A DNA stretch of 56,786 nt. It comes from Rhizobiaceae bacterium (GTDB lineage: Bacteria > Pseudomonadota > Alphaproteobacteria > Rhizobiales > Rhizobiaceae). Below the pieces are notes generated by a model, which searched no databases, was not told the DNA's origin, and saw nothing but the letters and a program-made list of their open reading frames with translations. Below, one piece after another: positions 25,289 through 34,193 of the stretch (positions within the stretch are counted from its first letter, which is position 1; each line of letters opens with the position of its first letter). The translations under genes and the position numbers were made by a program. Where the stretch lies: assembly GCA_019635715.1 (NCBI GenBank), contig JAHBYY010000023.1, forward strand, positions 1 through 56,786. Reading direction: 5' to 3'.

Positions 25289-26503
25289 ATGAATTTCGAG
25301 ATTCCCGCCCGCACCGAGGACTTTCGCCGCCGCATCGCGGCCTTCGTCGAACGCGAGGTGCTGCCGCTGGAGGCGGATCGCAGCTCCTACGACGATCACG
25401 GCAACATCGCCCTGCCGCTGCTGGAGACGCTGCGGGCCAGGGCGCGCGGCGAAGGGCTGTGGTGCCTGCAGCTCGGGCCGGAGAGCGGCGGGCAGGGGCT
25501 CGCCAAGACGGACATGGCGGTCTGCTACGAGGAAATGAACCGCTCGATCTTCGGGCCGGCCGTCTTCAACTCCGCGGCGCCCGACGACGGCAACATGATG
25601 GTGCTGGAGAAGCTCGGGACGCCGGCCCAGAAGGAACGCTGGCTGGCGCCGATCGCCGAGGGCAAGGTGCGCTCGGCCTTCGCCATGACCGAGCCGCATC
25701 CGGGCGGCGGCTCCGATCCGTCGATGATCATGACGCGGGCGCAGAAGAAGGGCGACCGCTACGTGGTGACCGGCCGCAAATGGTTCATCACCGGGGCGGG
25801 CGAGGCCAGCCACTTCATCCTCGTCGCGCGCACCTCGGACGACCCGCGCCACGGCCTGTCGGCCCTGCTCTTCCACCGCGACCAGCCCGGCTGGCGCATC
25901 CTGCGCCGCATCGGCATCATGGGGCCGGAAGAGCATGGCGGCCATTGCGAGCTGGAGTTCGACGGGCTGGAGATTCCGGCCGAGAACCTGCTGGCCGGCG
26001 AGGGCCAGGGCATGAAGGTCACGCAGGTCCGCCTCGGACCGGCCCGGCTGACCCACTGCATGCGCTGGCTGGGGCTGGCCAAGCGCTGCATCGAGATCGC
26101 CCGCGCCTACGCAGCCGAACGGCAGGGTTTTGGCCAAAGACTCGCCGACCGCGAGAGCATCCAGCTCATGCTGGGCGGGCTGGCCATGCAGATCGAGATC
26201 GGCCGGCTGCTGGTGATGAAGGCCGCCTGGGAACTCGACCGCGGCGGCTTTGCCCGCAAGGAGGTGTCGATGGCCAAGGTGCAGGTGGCGGACGTGCTGC
26301 ATGCGGCGGCCGACACGGCGATCCAGATCAACGGCGCGCGCGGCTATTCCACCGATACGGTGCTGGAATGGATCTACCGCTACGCCCGCCAGGCACGGCT
26401 GGTCGACGGCGCCGACGAGGTCCACAAGATGGTGCTGAACCGCTTCCTCGGAGAAGAGGGAATCGGCTTCTGGCGGTGGAACGTCGACGGAACGGGGCGC
26501 TGA
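25289..26503 (+). CDS. Acyl-CoA dehydrogenase family protein (ACAD10/11-like)
   Basis: This encodes a 404-residue FAD-dependent acyl-CoA dehydrogenase. FAD-contact motifs AFAMTEPHPGGGSDPS (about residues 131-146) and KWFITGAGEASHF (about 162-174) are present. The C-terminal helical domain has QINGARGYSTDTVLEWIYR. The immediate neighbour is an APH-type kinase. Human ACAD10/11 fuse these two domains, and bacterial Lva enzymes use them to convert 4-hydroxyacyl-CoA through a 4-phospho intermediate. The ATG at 25289 is the only start giving a normal N-terminus; upstream codons lie in the MITE. Confidence 0.87.
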   Translation: MNFEIPARTEDFRRRIAAFVEREVLPLEADRSSYDDHGNIALPLLETLRARARGEGLWCLQLGPESGGQGLAKTDMAVCYEEMNRSIFGPAVFNSAAPDDGNMMVLEKLGTPAQKERWLAPIAEGKVRSAFAMTEPHPGGGSDPSMIMTRAQKKGDRYVVTGRKWFITGAGEASHFILVARTSDDPRHGLSALLFHRDQPGWRILRRIGIMGPEEHGGHCELEFDGLEIPAENLLAGEGQGMKVTQVRLGPARLTHCMRWLGLAKRCIEIARAYAAERQGFGQRLADRESIQLMLGGLAMQIEIGRLLVMKAAWELDRGGFARKEVSMAKVQVADVLHAAADTAIQINGARGYSTDTVLEWIYRYARQARLVDGADEVHKMVLNRFLGEEGIGFWRWNVDGTGR

Positions 26504-26506
26504 GCG

Positions 26507-27532
26507 ATGGCGGCGGGCGCGGCGGATTTCGAACCGGCGGCGCTCGAAAGCTTCCTGCGCGACCGCTTCGGCGCCGGGGACCTGGTATTGCAGCGGATCG
26601 CCGGCGGTCAGTCGAATCCGACCTATTACGTCGATTTCGCCGGCCGGCGCATGGTGCTGCGCAAGCCGCCGTCGGGACCGCTGCTGCGCGGCGCCCATGC
26701 GGTGGATCGCGAGTTCCGGGTGATGCAGGCGCTTGCCGCGACGGAGGTGCCGGCGCCGCGGCCGGTCCTGTTCCATGACGATACCGAGGTTCTGGGTACG
26801 CCTTTCTACCTGATGGAACGGCTGCAAGGCCGGGTCTTCCACGACGCCGCCCTGCCGGGGCTGTCGGCGGACGAGCGGCGCGGCATCTATCTCGGCATGG
26901 CCGATGCCCTGGCGAAGCTGCACGCCGCCCGGCCCGAAAAGCTCGGCCTCGCCGATTTCGGCCGGCCGGGCAACTATTTCGAGCGGCAGATCGCCCGCTG
27001 GACCAAACAATGGCGGGACTCGCCCAGCGAGCGGATCGCCGATCTCGATGCGCTGGCCGACTGGCTGCCGGCGCATCTGCCGGAGGACGACGGGCAGGTG
27101 TCGATCGCCCACGGCGATTTCCGCCTCGGCAACCTGATGTTCCATGCCGAACGGCCGGAGGTGATCGGCATTCTCGACTGGGAGCTGTCGACGCTCGGCC
27201 ACCCGCTCGCCGACCTCGGCTTCTGCTGCATGCCGTGGCACACGGCACCGGACGAGTATGGCGGCATCCTCGGGCTGGACCATGCCGCGCTGGGCATCCC
27301 GAGCCAGCGCGACTTCGTCGGCCGGTATTTCGCCGCGGCTCCGCCGACCGCCGAGCTGCGACCCTTTCACCTCGCCTTCGCGCTGTTCCGTTTCGCGGTG
27401 ATCTTCGTCGGCATCGCCGACCGGGCGCGTTCCGGCACGGCAGCCGGTGCCGATGCCGGCGCCATCGCGCCGCTTGCCGGGCGCTTCGCCGCGCGCGCCA
27501 TCGAGATCATCGACGGCCGGCGCGCCTGGTGA
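26507..27532 (+). CDS. APH-like phosphotransferase family protein (LvaA/ACAD11 kinase-domain type)
   Basis: This encodes a 341-residue aminoglycoside-phosphotransferase/choline-kinase-fold protein. The catalytic loop is HGDFRLGN (202-209) and the metal-binding Asp is D224 (LDWELSTLGHPLADLGF). It starts 4 bp after the acyl-CoA dehydrogenase stop. Family members that pair with such a dehydrogenase phosphorylate the 4-hydroxyl of acyl-CoAs. Antibiotic resistance is unlikely in this context. A 10-bp-arm palindrome follows the gene. Confidence 0.85.
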   Translation: MAAGAADFEPAALESFLRDRFGAGDLVLQRIAGGQSNPTYYVDFAGRRMVLRKPPSGPLLRGAHAVDREFRVMQALAATEVPAPRPVLFHDDTEVLGTPFYLMERLQGRVFHDAALPGLSADERRGIYLGMADALAKLHAARPEKLGLADFGRPGNYFERQIARWTKQWRDSPSERIADLDALADWLPAHLPEDDGQVSIAHGDFRLGNLMFHAERPEVIGILDWELSTLGHPLADLGFCCMPWHTAPDEYGGILGLDHAALGIPSQRDFVGRYFAAAPPTAELRPFHLAFALFRFAVIFVGIADRARSGTAAGADAGAIAPLAGRFAARAIEIIDGRRAW

Positions 27533-27547
27533 GATGGCGCGAAGGTC

Positions 27548-27569
27548 GAGGCCCGGACGTCCGGGCCTC
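27548..27569. terminator. Perfect GC-rich palindrome, possible terminator hairpin
   Basis: GAGGCCCGGA is followed directly by CG and the exact complement TCCGGGCCTC. It starts 16 bp after the APH-like stop and lies before the next promoter. There is no U-tract, so termination would be Rho-assisted or inefficient. Confidence 0.5.
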
Positions 27570-27588
27570 GCAAGGGCTGCTTGCCGCG

Positions 27589-27617
27589 TTGACTGTATAC
27601 AGGGGTTCAAGTATCCC
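27589..27617 (+). promoter_or_regulatory. Promoter with GntR-type operator for the aldolase operon
   Basis: A -35 TTGACT (27589-27594) and a -10 TATCCC (27612-27617) are separated by 17 bp. The palindrome CTGTATACAG (27593-27602) overlaps the -35 and matches the TGTATACA core typical of FCD-type GntR regulators. Such a regulator is encoded at the end of the operon (29384). Confidence 0.65.
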
Positions 27618-27649
27618 GTCAGTCAGACAGGAAAGAGGACGGCTGCGGC

Positions 27650-28375
27650 ATGATTTCGACGGCGGAAATGGCGGTTCGCGAGGATCTGGCGGCGGCCTAC
27701 CGGCTCATTGCCCGCTTCGGCATGGACGACATCATCCACACCCACATCTCGGCGCGGCTGCCCGCGGAACCGGATCTGCTGCTGATCAACCGCTATGGCG
27801 ACCTGTTTCGCGAGGTGACGCCGGCCTCGCTCGCCGTCATCGACCATCACGGCCAGCAGATGCGCGGCGAGCAGGTGCCGATCAACACGGCCGGCATCGT
27901 CATCCATACGGCGGTGCATGCGGCGCGGCCCGACGCGGTCTGCGTCATGCACACCCACACCGCCGCCGGTGTCGCGGTGAGCTGCCTCGAGGAGGGGCTG
28001 CTGCCGCTCAACCAGACATCGCTGATGTTCTACGGTCAGGTCGGCTATCACGAATTCGAGGGCATCGCGCTCGACCGCGACGAGCAGGAGCGCCTCGTCG
28101 CCGATCTCGGCAGCCACCGCGCCATGATCCTGCGCAATCATGGGCTGCTGACGGTCGGCCGCTCGGTCGGCGAGGCCTTCGCGCTGATGTACAATCTCGA
28201 ACAGGCCTGCCGTATCCAGCTCGCGGCGCTCGGCACCGGCCGGCCGATCCACATGCCCAGCGATGCCGTGTGCCAGCGCACGGCCGCCCAGTACGATGCC
28301 GACCCGGACGGCGCGGCCGAACTCGAATGGCTGGCGCTTCGGCGCCTGGCGGACCTGCCGTTCGACGGACGCTGA
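27650..28375 (+). CDS. Class II aldolase/adducin-family protein
   Basis: This encodes a 241-residue zinc-dependent aldolase-fold protein. The zinc ligands appear in HTHTAAG (about residues 101-107) and in RNHGLLTVG (about 162-170), with a further HTHIS near residue 30. Family members include fuculose-phosphate aldolase and 3-oxo-tetronate 4-phosphate decarboxylases. Here the partners are a 2-hydroxyacid dehydrogenase and a GntR regulator, so a hydroxy- or sugar-acid route is likely. Some relatives act in organic-acid metabolism without a known reaction. Confidence 0.8.
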   Translation: MISTAEMAVREDLAAAYRLIARFGMDDIIHTHISARLPAEPDLLLINRYGDLFREVTPASLAVIDHHGQQMRGEQVPINTAGIVIHTAVHAARPDAVCVMHTHTAAGVAVSCLEEGLLPLNQTSLMFYGQVGYHEFEGIALDRDEQERLVADLGSHRAMILRNHGLLTVGRSVGEAFALMYNLEQACRIQLAALGTGRPIHMPSDAVCQRTAAQYDADPDGAAELEWLALRRLADLPFDGR

Positions 28376-28377
28376 CC

Positions 28378-29322
28378 GTGCGGGTCGTCATCGCCGACCT
28401 GCTCGCCTATTCGGACGCCTTCGTCGCGGCGTTCCGTGCCAGGATGCCGGATGTCGACTTCGCCGTCTGGCCGGAGCTGCGCCGCGGCTCCGACTACGAG
28501 CTGCTGGTTGCCTGGCTGCTGCCCGCCGATTTCCAATCCGCGCCGCCGTCGCTGCGGGCGATCTTCTGCTTCGGTTCGGGCACGGACGGCCTGCTCGGCG
28601 ATCCGCGCATCCCCGGCCACATCCCGGTCGTTCGCCTGCGCGACGAGGGGCAGGCCGATCAACTGCTCGACTACGCCCTCTACGCCGCCTTCGCCAGGCT
28701 CAACGACGACTTCGCGGCGCGCCGCGATCAGGCCGCGGCGCATTGGCGCTGCGCGGCCAGGCCGAACCTGAGCCGCGCGTCCCTCAGCATCGCGGTGCTC
28801 GGCCTCGGTCCGCTCGGCGCCCATGTCGCGCAGGGGCTGGCCGCCGCCGGCTTCCCGGTGCGGGCCTGGTCGCGGTCGCCGCGCGACCTGCCGGGGGTTC
28901 GCTGCCTGCACGGACCGGCAGGCCTCGGCGACTGCGTCGACGGCGCCGACCTGCTGATCAACCTGCTGCCGTCGCGGCCCGAGACCCGCGACATCCTGAC
29001 GACCTCGCTGTTCTATCGGCTGGCGCCGGGCGCCTGCCTGGTCAATCTCGGCCGCGGCGATCATCTCGACGAGGACGCCTTGCGCGAGGCGCTGCGCAGC
29101 GGACGGCTGGGCGGCGCCTTTCTCGACGTCTTCCGCAGTGAACCTCTGCCGGCGACGCACTGGTTCTGGCGGCACGAGCGGGTGCGGCTGACGCCGCATC
29201 GCGCCGGCCTGCCGACGCCGCGCGGCGCCGCCGCGTCGGTCGCCGCGGTTGTCGACGCGCTGAAGGCGGGTCAAGCCCTGCCGGGTCTCGTCAGGGGCGG
29301 TTCTGCCGAAAAATACGCCTGA
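28378..29322 (+). CDS. D-2-hydroxyacid dehydrogenase, GhrA-type (glyoxylate/hydroxypyruvate reductase A family)
   Basis: This encodes a 314-residue NAD(P)-dependent protein. It starts at GTG 28378, 2 bp after the aldolase stop. The nucleotide-binding motif is VLGLGPLGAHVA (about residues 140-151). SRSPRD follows and favours NADPH. The catalytic Arg lies in NLGRGDHLDEDAL, and the Glu/His pair in FRSEPLP and TPHRAG. In GhrA relatives these reduce glyoxylate or hydroxypyruvate. Coupling to the aldolase suggests it processes the aldolase product. Confidence 0.82.
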   Translation: MRVVIADLLAYSDAFVAAFRARMPDVDFAVWPELRRGSDYELLVAWLLPADFQSAPPSLRAIFCFGSGTDGLLGDPRIPGHIPVVRLRDEGQADQLLDYALYAAFARLNDDFAARRDQAAAHWRCAARPNLSRASLSIAVLGLGPLGAHVAQGLAAAGFPVRAWSRSPRDLPGVRCLHGPAGLGDCVDGADLLINLLPSRPETRDILTTSLFYRLAPGACLVNLGRGDHLDEDALREALRSGRLGGAFLDVFRSEPLPATHWFWRHERVRLTPHRAGLPTPRGAAASVAAVVDALKAGQALPGLVRGGSAEKYA

Positions 29323-29383
29323 TGCCGCCGCTGCACAGAGAATGCGCTTGACTTGAAACGGCGCTGAATGCCAGCATACAGCC

Positions 29384-30097
29384 ATGCTGCGCCTTAACGC
29401 ACCGCTCCTTGCCGACCAGGGCGAACGCCGGAACACGATTTCGGCGAAAGCCTATGTCGAGTTGCGCGAGGCGATCATCACGGCGCGCGTCCTGCCTGGC
29501 GCCGGCCTGGCCGAGACCGAGGTCGCGCAGGCGATGGGCATCAGCCGCACGCCGGTCCGCGAGGCCTTCACCCGGCTGTTCGACGAGGGGCTGATCGAGA
29601 TCTCGCCGCAGACCGGCACCCGGGTCTCGCTGATCGACAACACGCGGGTCCGCGAGGCGATGTTCATCCGCGCCACGCTCGAAAGCGCCGTGGTCGCCGA
29701 CAGCGGCGTCGATCCCGATCCCGGCATGCTGGACGAGCTCGAACTGTCGCTCCGCGCGCAGGAACGGCTTGTCCACAGCGGCGACATGGGGGCGCTGCAC
29801 CGTGCCGACATGGGTTTCCACGCCGGGCTGATGGCGGCCTTCGGCCATCCGCGCGCCTGGACCGCCTGCCAGCACGTTTCCGCCGACATGATGCGCGTGC
29901 AGTTCCTGATCGGCATGAAGCCGGATCACATCAAGGCGATCGTGGCGGAGCACCGCGCGGTCCTGGAGCAGGTGCTCGCCGGCGATCTTGCCAGCGCCGC
30001 GCGGCTTCTCGCCAAGCACATCCGCAACGTCGACATCGACCAGGCCGACCTGAAGCGCGAACACCAGGAGTTCTTCCGTGGAGGCGAGGGTCCGTGA
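29384..30097 (+). CDS. GntR-family regulator with FCD (FadR C-terminal) domain
   Basis: This encodes a 237-residue regulator. The N-terminal GntR winged helix (about 15-80) includes EVAQAMGISRTPVREAFTRL. It joins an all-helical FCD ligand domain with metal-binding His residues (HRADMGFH, EHRAVLEQ, AKHIRN). It probably regulates the aldolase/dehydrogenase genes just upstream through the CTGTATACAG site at 27593. Its stop lies 116 bp before the GTG start of the LacI gene. Confidence 0.88.
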   Translation: MLRLNAPLLADQGERRNTISAKAYVELREAIITARVLPGAGLAETEVAQAMGISRTPVREAFTRLFDEGLIEISPQTGTRVSLIDNTRVREAMFIRATLESAVVADSGVDPDPGMLDELELSLRAQERLVHSGDMGALHRADMGFHAGLMAAFGHPRAWTACQHVSADMMRVQFLIGMKPDHIKAIVAEHRAVLEQVLAGDLASAARLLAKHIRNVDIDQADLKREHQEFFRGGEGP

Positions 30098-30163
30098 CGG
30101 CGTTCGCCCCAGCCTTGCCGGGCCGGTCCGGCCTTGATGAGGTCTTTTTTTTGGCCGGTCGTG

Positions 30164-30173
30164 AAACCGGTTT
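30164..30173 (+). promoter_or_regulatory. LacI-type operator candidate (AAACCGGTTT)
   Basis: This perfect 10-bp palindrome with a central CG, the hallmark of LacI-family operators, lies 40 bp before the GTG start of the LacI-family gene. Autoregulation of the whole ABC operon is the simplest reading. A run of eight T lies just upstream in this otherwise GC-rich region. Confidence 0.55.
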
Positions 30174-30213
30174 ACTGAAGCGTTTTGCCGCTGTTCTGTC
30201 ACGAGGGAAATGC

Positions 30214-31332
30214 GTGTCGGGCCGATTGAAAGTCACCATCCGGGACGTCGCCCGGGCCGCGGGGGTTTCGGTCACCTCCGTGTCGCGGCATCTCAACGGC
30301 CGCATCAGCCTGCCCGGTCCCACGGCCTCGAAGATCGAGCAGGCGGCAAGCCGTCTCGGCTACCAGCCGAACGCCATTGCCCGGCGCCTGACGCGCGGCC
30401 GCAGCGAGACGCTCGGCCTGATCACCTCCGACATCGCCTATCCGCTGTTCGCGGCGATCGCCTCGGCCTCCGAGCAGGAGGCCGCCCGCCACGGCTACAA
30501 CCTGCTGATGTTCAACAGCCGCAACGTCGCCGAGAACGAGCTCGCCTTCCTCGGCCGCATCGAAGACCGCCAGGTCGACGGCGTGCTGCTGCTCACCAAT
30601 CATCCGGACGACGGCCGGCTGGTCAAGAAGATCAACCGCACCGGCGGCGTGGTGCTGATGGATGAGGACGTGCCCGGCGCCAGGGCGCCGCGCCTGTTCG
30701 CCGAGAATGCCGCCGGCGCGATGATGGCGGTGCGCCACCTGATCGAGCAGGGGCACCGCCGCATCGGCGTGATCGCCGGGCCGCGCGGCCTGCTCAGCAC
30801 TACGGAACGGCTTGCCGGGTTCCGTCAGGCGCTCGAAGCGGCGGAGATCGCGCCGAACGACGAGCTGGTGGTCCATTGCGACTACGACGAAGGCCCGGCG
30901 TCCGGCGCGTTTGCAGCCTTGCTGGCGCTGCCCGAGCCGCCGACGGCGGTCTTCACCTGCGGCGACATGCTGGCGCTCGGCGCGATGCGGGCGGCGCGGC
31001 GCGCCGGCATCCGCATCCCGCGGGACGTGTCGCTGGTCAGCTTCGACGATATCGGCCACGCCGACCTGCTCTCGCCGGCGCTGACGACGGTACGCCAGTC
31101 GCCTGCCGAATTCGGCCGGCGCGGCGTCGCCCTGCTGCTCGATCTCATTGCCGGCCGGAAGACGGACACCGTCACCGAACGCATCGGCGTCGAACTTGTC
31201 GTGCGCGCCTCGGTCGCATCGCCCTTGGCGGGGATGCGGGCGCCGTCCGACAGGAACACCGTGTCCATGCCGCCAGGTGCGGATGCGGCTCGGGAGGAAT
31301 CCAACGAAATTCGACTTTCCACACGGACGTGA
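30214..31332 (+). CDS. LacI-family transcriptional regulator
   Basis: This encodes a 372-residue regulator. The N-terminal LacI HTH (TIRDVARAAGVSVTSVSRHL, about residues 6-25) has the hinge helix RGRSETLGLI, and a periplasmic-binding-like effector domain with SFDDIGHADLLSPALTTV follows. The start is GTG 30214, supported by GAGGG six bases upstream; ATG-started readings would extend into the operator. It is the first gene of the PotDBC-pentein-PotA-M24 operon, 13 bp before the binding-protein gene, so it probably senses the transported compound. Confidence 0.88.
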   Translation: MSGRLKVTIRDVARAAGVSVTSVSRHLNGRISLPGPTASKIEQAASRLGYQPNAIARRLTRGRSETLGLITSDIAYPLFAAIASASEQEAARHGYNLLMFNSRNVAENELAFLGRIEDRQVDGVLLLTNHPDDGRLVKKINRTGGVVLMDEDVPGARAPRLFAENAAGAMMAVRHLIEQGHRRIGVIAGPRGLLSTTERLAGFRQALEAAEIAPNDELVVHCDYDEGPASGAFAALLALPEPPTAVFTCGDMLALGAMRAARRAGIRIPRDVSLVSFDDIGHADLLSPALTTVRQSPAEFGRRGVALLLDLIAGRKTDTVTERIGVELVVRASVASPLAGMRAPSDRNTVSMPPGADAAREESNEIRLSTRT

Positions 31333-31345
31333 AAGGGGAACAAAC

Positions 31346-32446
31346 ATGTCCATCAATCGCTTCGGCCAAGACGCAGCGCTGATCGCGCTGGAGAAATTCA
31401 AGACCGGTCAGATCGACCGCCGCTCCTTGCTGACCGCCATGGCCGGCCTCGGCCTGGCCGTCGCCATCCGGCCCACCGCCGCTTCGGCGCAAGCCAACGA
31501 GGTCGTGGTCTGCAACTGGGGCGGCGCGGCCCTCGAAGCCTTCCAGAAGGCCTATGGCGAGCCCTTCACCGCCAAGTCGGGCATTCCGGTCGTCATCGAC
31601 GGCGCCGGCCCGGCGACCGGCGCCATCCGCGCCATGGTCGAATCCAAGAACGTCACCTGGGACGCCACCGACGGCGGCATGGTCGACGCGGTGGTGCTCG
31701 GCAAGGGCGGCTATGTCGAGCCGATCGACTATGCGGTCGTCGACAAGGGCCTCGTCGGCGATGGCATGGCCGCCGAGTTCGGCATCTGCAACTACACCTA
31801 TTCGAACGTTCTCGCCTATGATTCCAAGAAGCTGGCGACGGCGCCGACGAGCTGGGTCGATTTCTTCGACCTGGAGAAGTTCCCGGGCAAGCGCACCATG
31901 TGCAAGTGGATCCAGGGCCAGCTCGAGGCCGTCCTGCTCGCCGACGGCGTCAAGCCCGAGGAGATGTATCCGCTCGACGTCGATCGCGCCTTCAAGAAGC
32001 TCGAGCCGCTTCTGCCGAACCTGATCTTCTGGGAATCCGGCGCGCAGAGCCAGCAGCTCTTCCGTGACGGCGAGGTGGTGATGGGCAACGTCTGGCACAC
32101 CCGCGCCAACCTGCTGCGCAAGGAGAACCCGCAATACACCTGGACCTGGAACGAGAACCTGATGTTCGCCAGCGCCTGGTCGGTGCCGAAGGGCAATCCG
32201 GCCGGCAAGAAGGTCTACGACTTCATCAACTCCTCGATGGAGCCGGAGGGCCAGATCACGCTGCTGCGCATCATGGGCAACGGGCCGTCCAACCCGAAGG
32301 CGCTCGGACTGATGACCGACGAGGACAAGGCGGTCTACTCGCTGGCGCCGGAGAACGCCAAGACCGGCCTCAAGATCTCCGCCGAGTACTACGCCGAACA
32401 CGAGGCCGACCTGCAGAACAAGTTCCTCGACTTCATCTCCCGCTAA
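31346..32446 (+). CDS. PotD-like periplasmic binding protein
   Basis: This encodes a 366-residue extracellular solute-binding protein of the spermidine/putrescine group. The N-terminus carries RRSLLTAMAGLGLAVA, a Tat-like or Sec signal with an RR pair at about residues 26-27 and an ASA cleavage site near 47. VVCNWGGAALEAF begins the mature domain. It works with the two permeases and the PotA-type ATPase in this operon. Related proteins bind polyamines, opines, choline-like or other cationic compounds; the ligand is unknown. Confidence 0.85.
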   Translation: MSINRFGQDAALIALEKFKTGQIDRRSLLTAMAGLGLAVAIRPTAASAQANEVVVCNWGGAALEAFQKAYGEPFTAKSGIPVVIDGAGPATGAIRAMVESKNVTWDATDGGMVDAVVLGKGGYVEPIDYAVVDKGLVGDGMAAEFGICNYTYSNVLAYDSKKLATAPTSWVDFFDLEKFPGKRTMCKWIQGQLEAVLLADGVKPEEMYPLDVDRAFKKLEPLLPNLIFWESGAQSQQLFRDGEVVMGNVWHTRANLLRKENPQYTWTWNENLMFASAWSVPKGNPAGKKVYDFINSSMEPEGQITLLRIMGNGPSNPKALGLMTDEDKAVYSLAPENAKTGLKISAEYYAEHEADLQNKFLDFISR

Positions 32447-32504
32447 CCTCGGAGACGGCGCCGGCCCGGTGGCATGTCCCCCGGGCCGGCGTCGTAGGAT
32501 CGCC

Positions 32505-33344
32505 ATGACGTCCTTCCAGCGTTGGGCCTTCGGCCTGACGGTGCCGGCCGCGCTTTTGACCCTGTGTCTCTACGTGCTGCCCATCCTTCAGGTGCTGGCG
32601 CTCTCCTTCACCGAGCCGCATTTCGGCATCGGCAACTATGTCGAGATGTTCGGCAACGCCGCGATCGGCCGGGTCGTGCGCACGACGGTCATCGTCTCGG
32701 CGGTGACCACCGTGGTGACCATCGTCATGAGCTACGCGGTCGCCTTCGCGCTGGTCCACATGAAGCCGGGGATGCGGCGCGTCGCCATGTTCATGGTGAT
32801 GGTGCCGTTCTGGATCTCGGTGCTGGTGCGCGCCTTCGCCTGGATCACCATCCTGCGCCGCAACGGCGTGCTGAACTCGGCACTGGTCGGCAGCGGGGCG
32901 ATCGCCGAGCCGCTGCAGGTCGTCTACAACCAGTTCGGCGTCATCGTCGGCATGGTCCACTACATGATGCCCTTCGCCATCCTGCTGCTCTACGCCAATC
33001 TGTCGGAGATCGACCGGCGCATCATCCAGGCGGCGCGCTCGCTCGGCGCCCGGCCGCTCACCATCTTCCTCAAGGTCTGGCTGCCGCTCAGCCTGCCGGG
33101 CCTGGCCATCGCCAGCCTGTTCATCGTCATCTTCTCGCTCGGCTTCCTGGTCACGCCGGCCATCCTCGGCGCCGGCAAGGTGCTGATGGTCGCCGAATAC
33201 ATCTCCGTGCAGATCTCCTCGACGCTGCGCTGGGGCGTGGCGACCGCCCTGTCGACCATGCTGCTGCTGGTCGTCGGCGTCCTGATCGCCCTTGCCATGC
33301 GCAGTCCGGCGCTGCGCGCCGCCTTCGAGGGGGGGCGCCGATGA
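32505..33344 (+). CDS. Polyamine-type ABC transporter permease (PotB-like)
   Basis: This encodes a 279-residue permease with about six membrane helices. The EAA loop region is RIIQAARSLGARPLTIFLKV (about residues 176-195), which docks to the ATPase. The start at 32505 follows an AGGAT ribosome site. It overlaps the next permease gene by 4 bp, so the two subunits form a heterodimer translated together. Confidence 0.9.
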   Translation: MTSFQRWAFGLTVPAALLTLCLYVLPILQVLALSFTEPHFGIGNYVEMFGNAAIGRVVRTTVIVSAVTTVVTIVMSYAVAFALVHMKPGMRRVAMFMVMVPFWISVLVRAFAWITILRRNGVLNSALVGSGAIAEPLQVVYNQFGVIVGMVHYMMPFAILLLYANLSEIDRRIIQAARSLGARPLTIFLKVWLPLSLPGLAIASLFIVIFSLGFLVTPAILGAGKVLMVAEYISVQISSTLRWGVATALSTMLLLVVGVLIALAMRSPALRAAFEGGRR

Positions 33345-34150
33345 GCCCGCGCCTGCGCCGCATCGGCGAGCGCTGGCTGCCCTGGACGGCGGCCTGGCTG
33401 CTGCTCGCCTTCCTGTTCGTTCCGGTGCTGGTGGTGGTGCCGGTGGCGCTGACCACCAAGGATTATCTGTCGCTGCCCGCCGACGGCATCTCGTTCCAGC
33501 ATTTCGCCTCGCTCGCCAACTGGCGCGCCGGCTGGATGCCGAGCATCCTGACCAGCCTCGGCATCGCGCTGGCCTCCAGCATCGTCGCCACCGCCGTGTC
33601 GGCCGCCTTCGCCATCGGCGCCTGGGTCTATGTCGGCCGCTGGCCGTCGATCCTGCGCATCATCCTGCTCTCGCCGCTGATCGTCCCGCCGATCATCTAC
33701 GCCGTCGGCATGGTGCGGCTCTGGTCGAAACTGTCGCTGCTCGACACCTGGCTCGGCGTCACCATCGTCCACGTCATCCTGGCGATGCCGCTTGCCGTGC
33801 TGGCGATCGGCGCCTCGCTGTCCAACCTCGATCCGCGTCTGGTTCAGGCGGCGCGATCGCTGGGCGCCCGGCCGCCGACCATCTTCGGCAAGGTGATCCT
33901 GCCCAACATCCTGCCGGGCACGATCGCCGGCGCGATCCTCGCCTTCATCGTCTCCTGGGACGAGATCACCGTCACGCTGTTCATCACCAGCCGCGGCATC
34001 GTCACCCTGCCGCGCAAGATCTGGACCAGCATCGCCGACGCCGTCGATCCGGCGCTGGCCGCCATCGCCACCGTCATGCTGATCGTCACCGTCCTCGGCC
34101 TGGTCCTGCGCATGACGATCTGGGAGCGGCTGGCCCAGCGCCGCTCCTGA
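33341..34150 (+). CDS. Polyamine-type ABC transporter permease (PotC-like)
   Basis: This encodes a 269-residue inner-membrane permease with about six helices. Its EAA loop reads RLVQAARSLGARPPTIFGKV. FIVSWDEITVTLFIT, a typical PotC segment, follows near residue 205. It is translationally coupled to the PotB-like gene. Confidence 0.9.
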   Translation: MSPRLRRIGERWLPWTAAWLLLAFLFVPVLVVVPVALTTKDYLSLPADGISFQHFASLANWRAGWMPSILTSLGIALASSIVATAVSAAFAIGAWVYVGRWPSILRIILLSPLIVPPIIYAVGMVRLWSKLSLLDTWLGVTIVHVILAMPLAVLAIGASLSNLDPRLVQAARSLGARPPTIFGKVILPNILPGTIAGAILAFIVSWDEITVTLFITSRGIVTLPRKIWTSIADAVDPALAAIATVMLIVTVLGLVLRMTIWERLAQRRS

Positions 34151-34193
34151 CCAGTTCCAACAGCTTCGAAATTCAGAAAGGAAAACCGAAGTC

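Noticed and set aside
26507-27532. Aminoglycoside resistance gene
   Set aside because: Although of the APH fold, it is coupled to an acyl-CoA dehydrogenase and has the ACAD11/LvaA-type arrangement; a resistance role is not supported.
30145-30152. Run of eight T as a terminator tail for the GntR gene
   Set aside because: No well-placed stem directly precedes the run; the nearest palindrome has almost no loop and is separated from the run by several bases.
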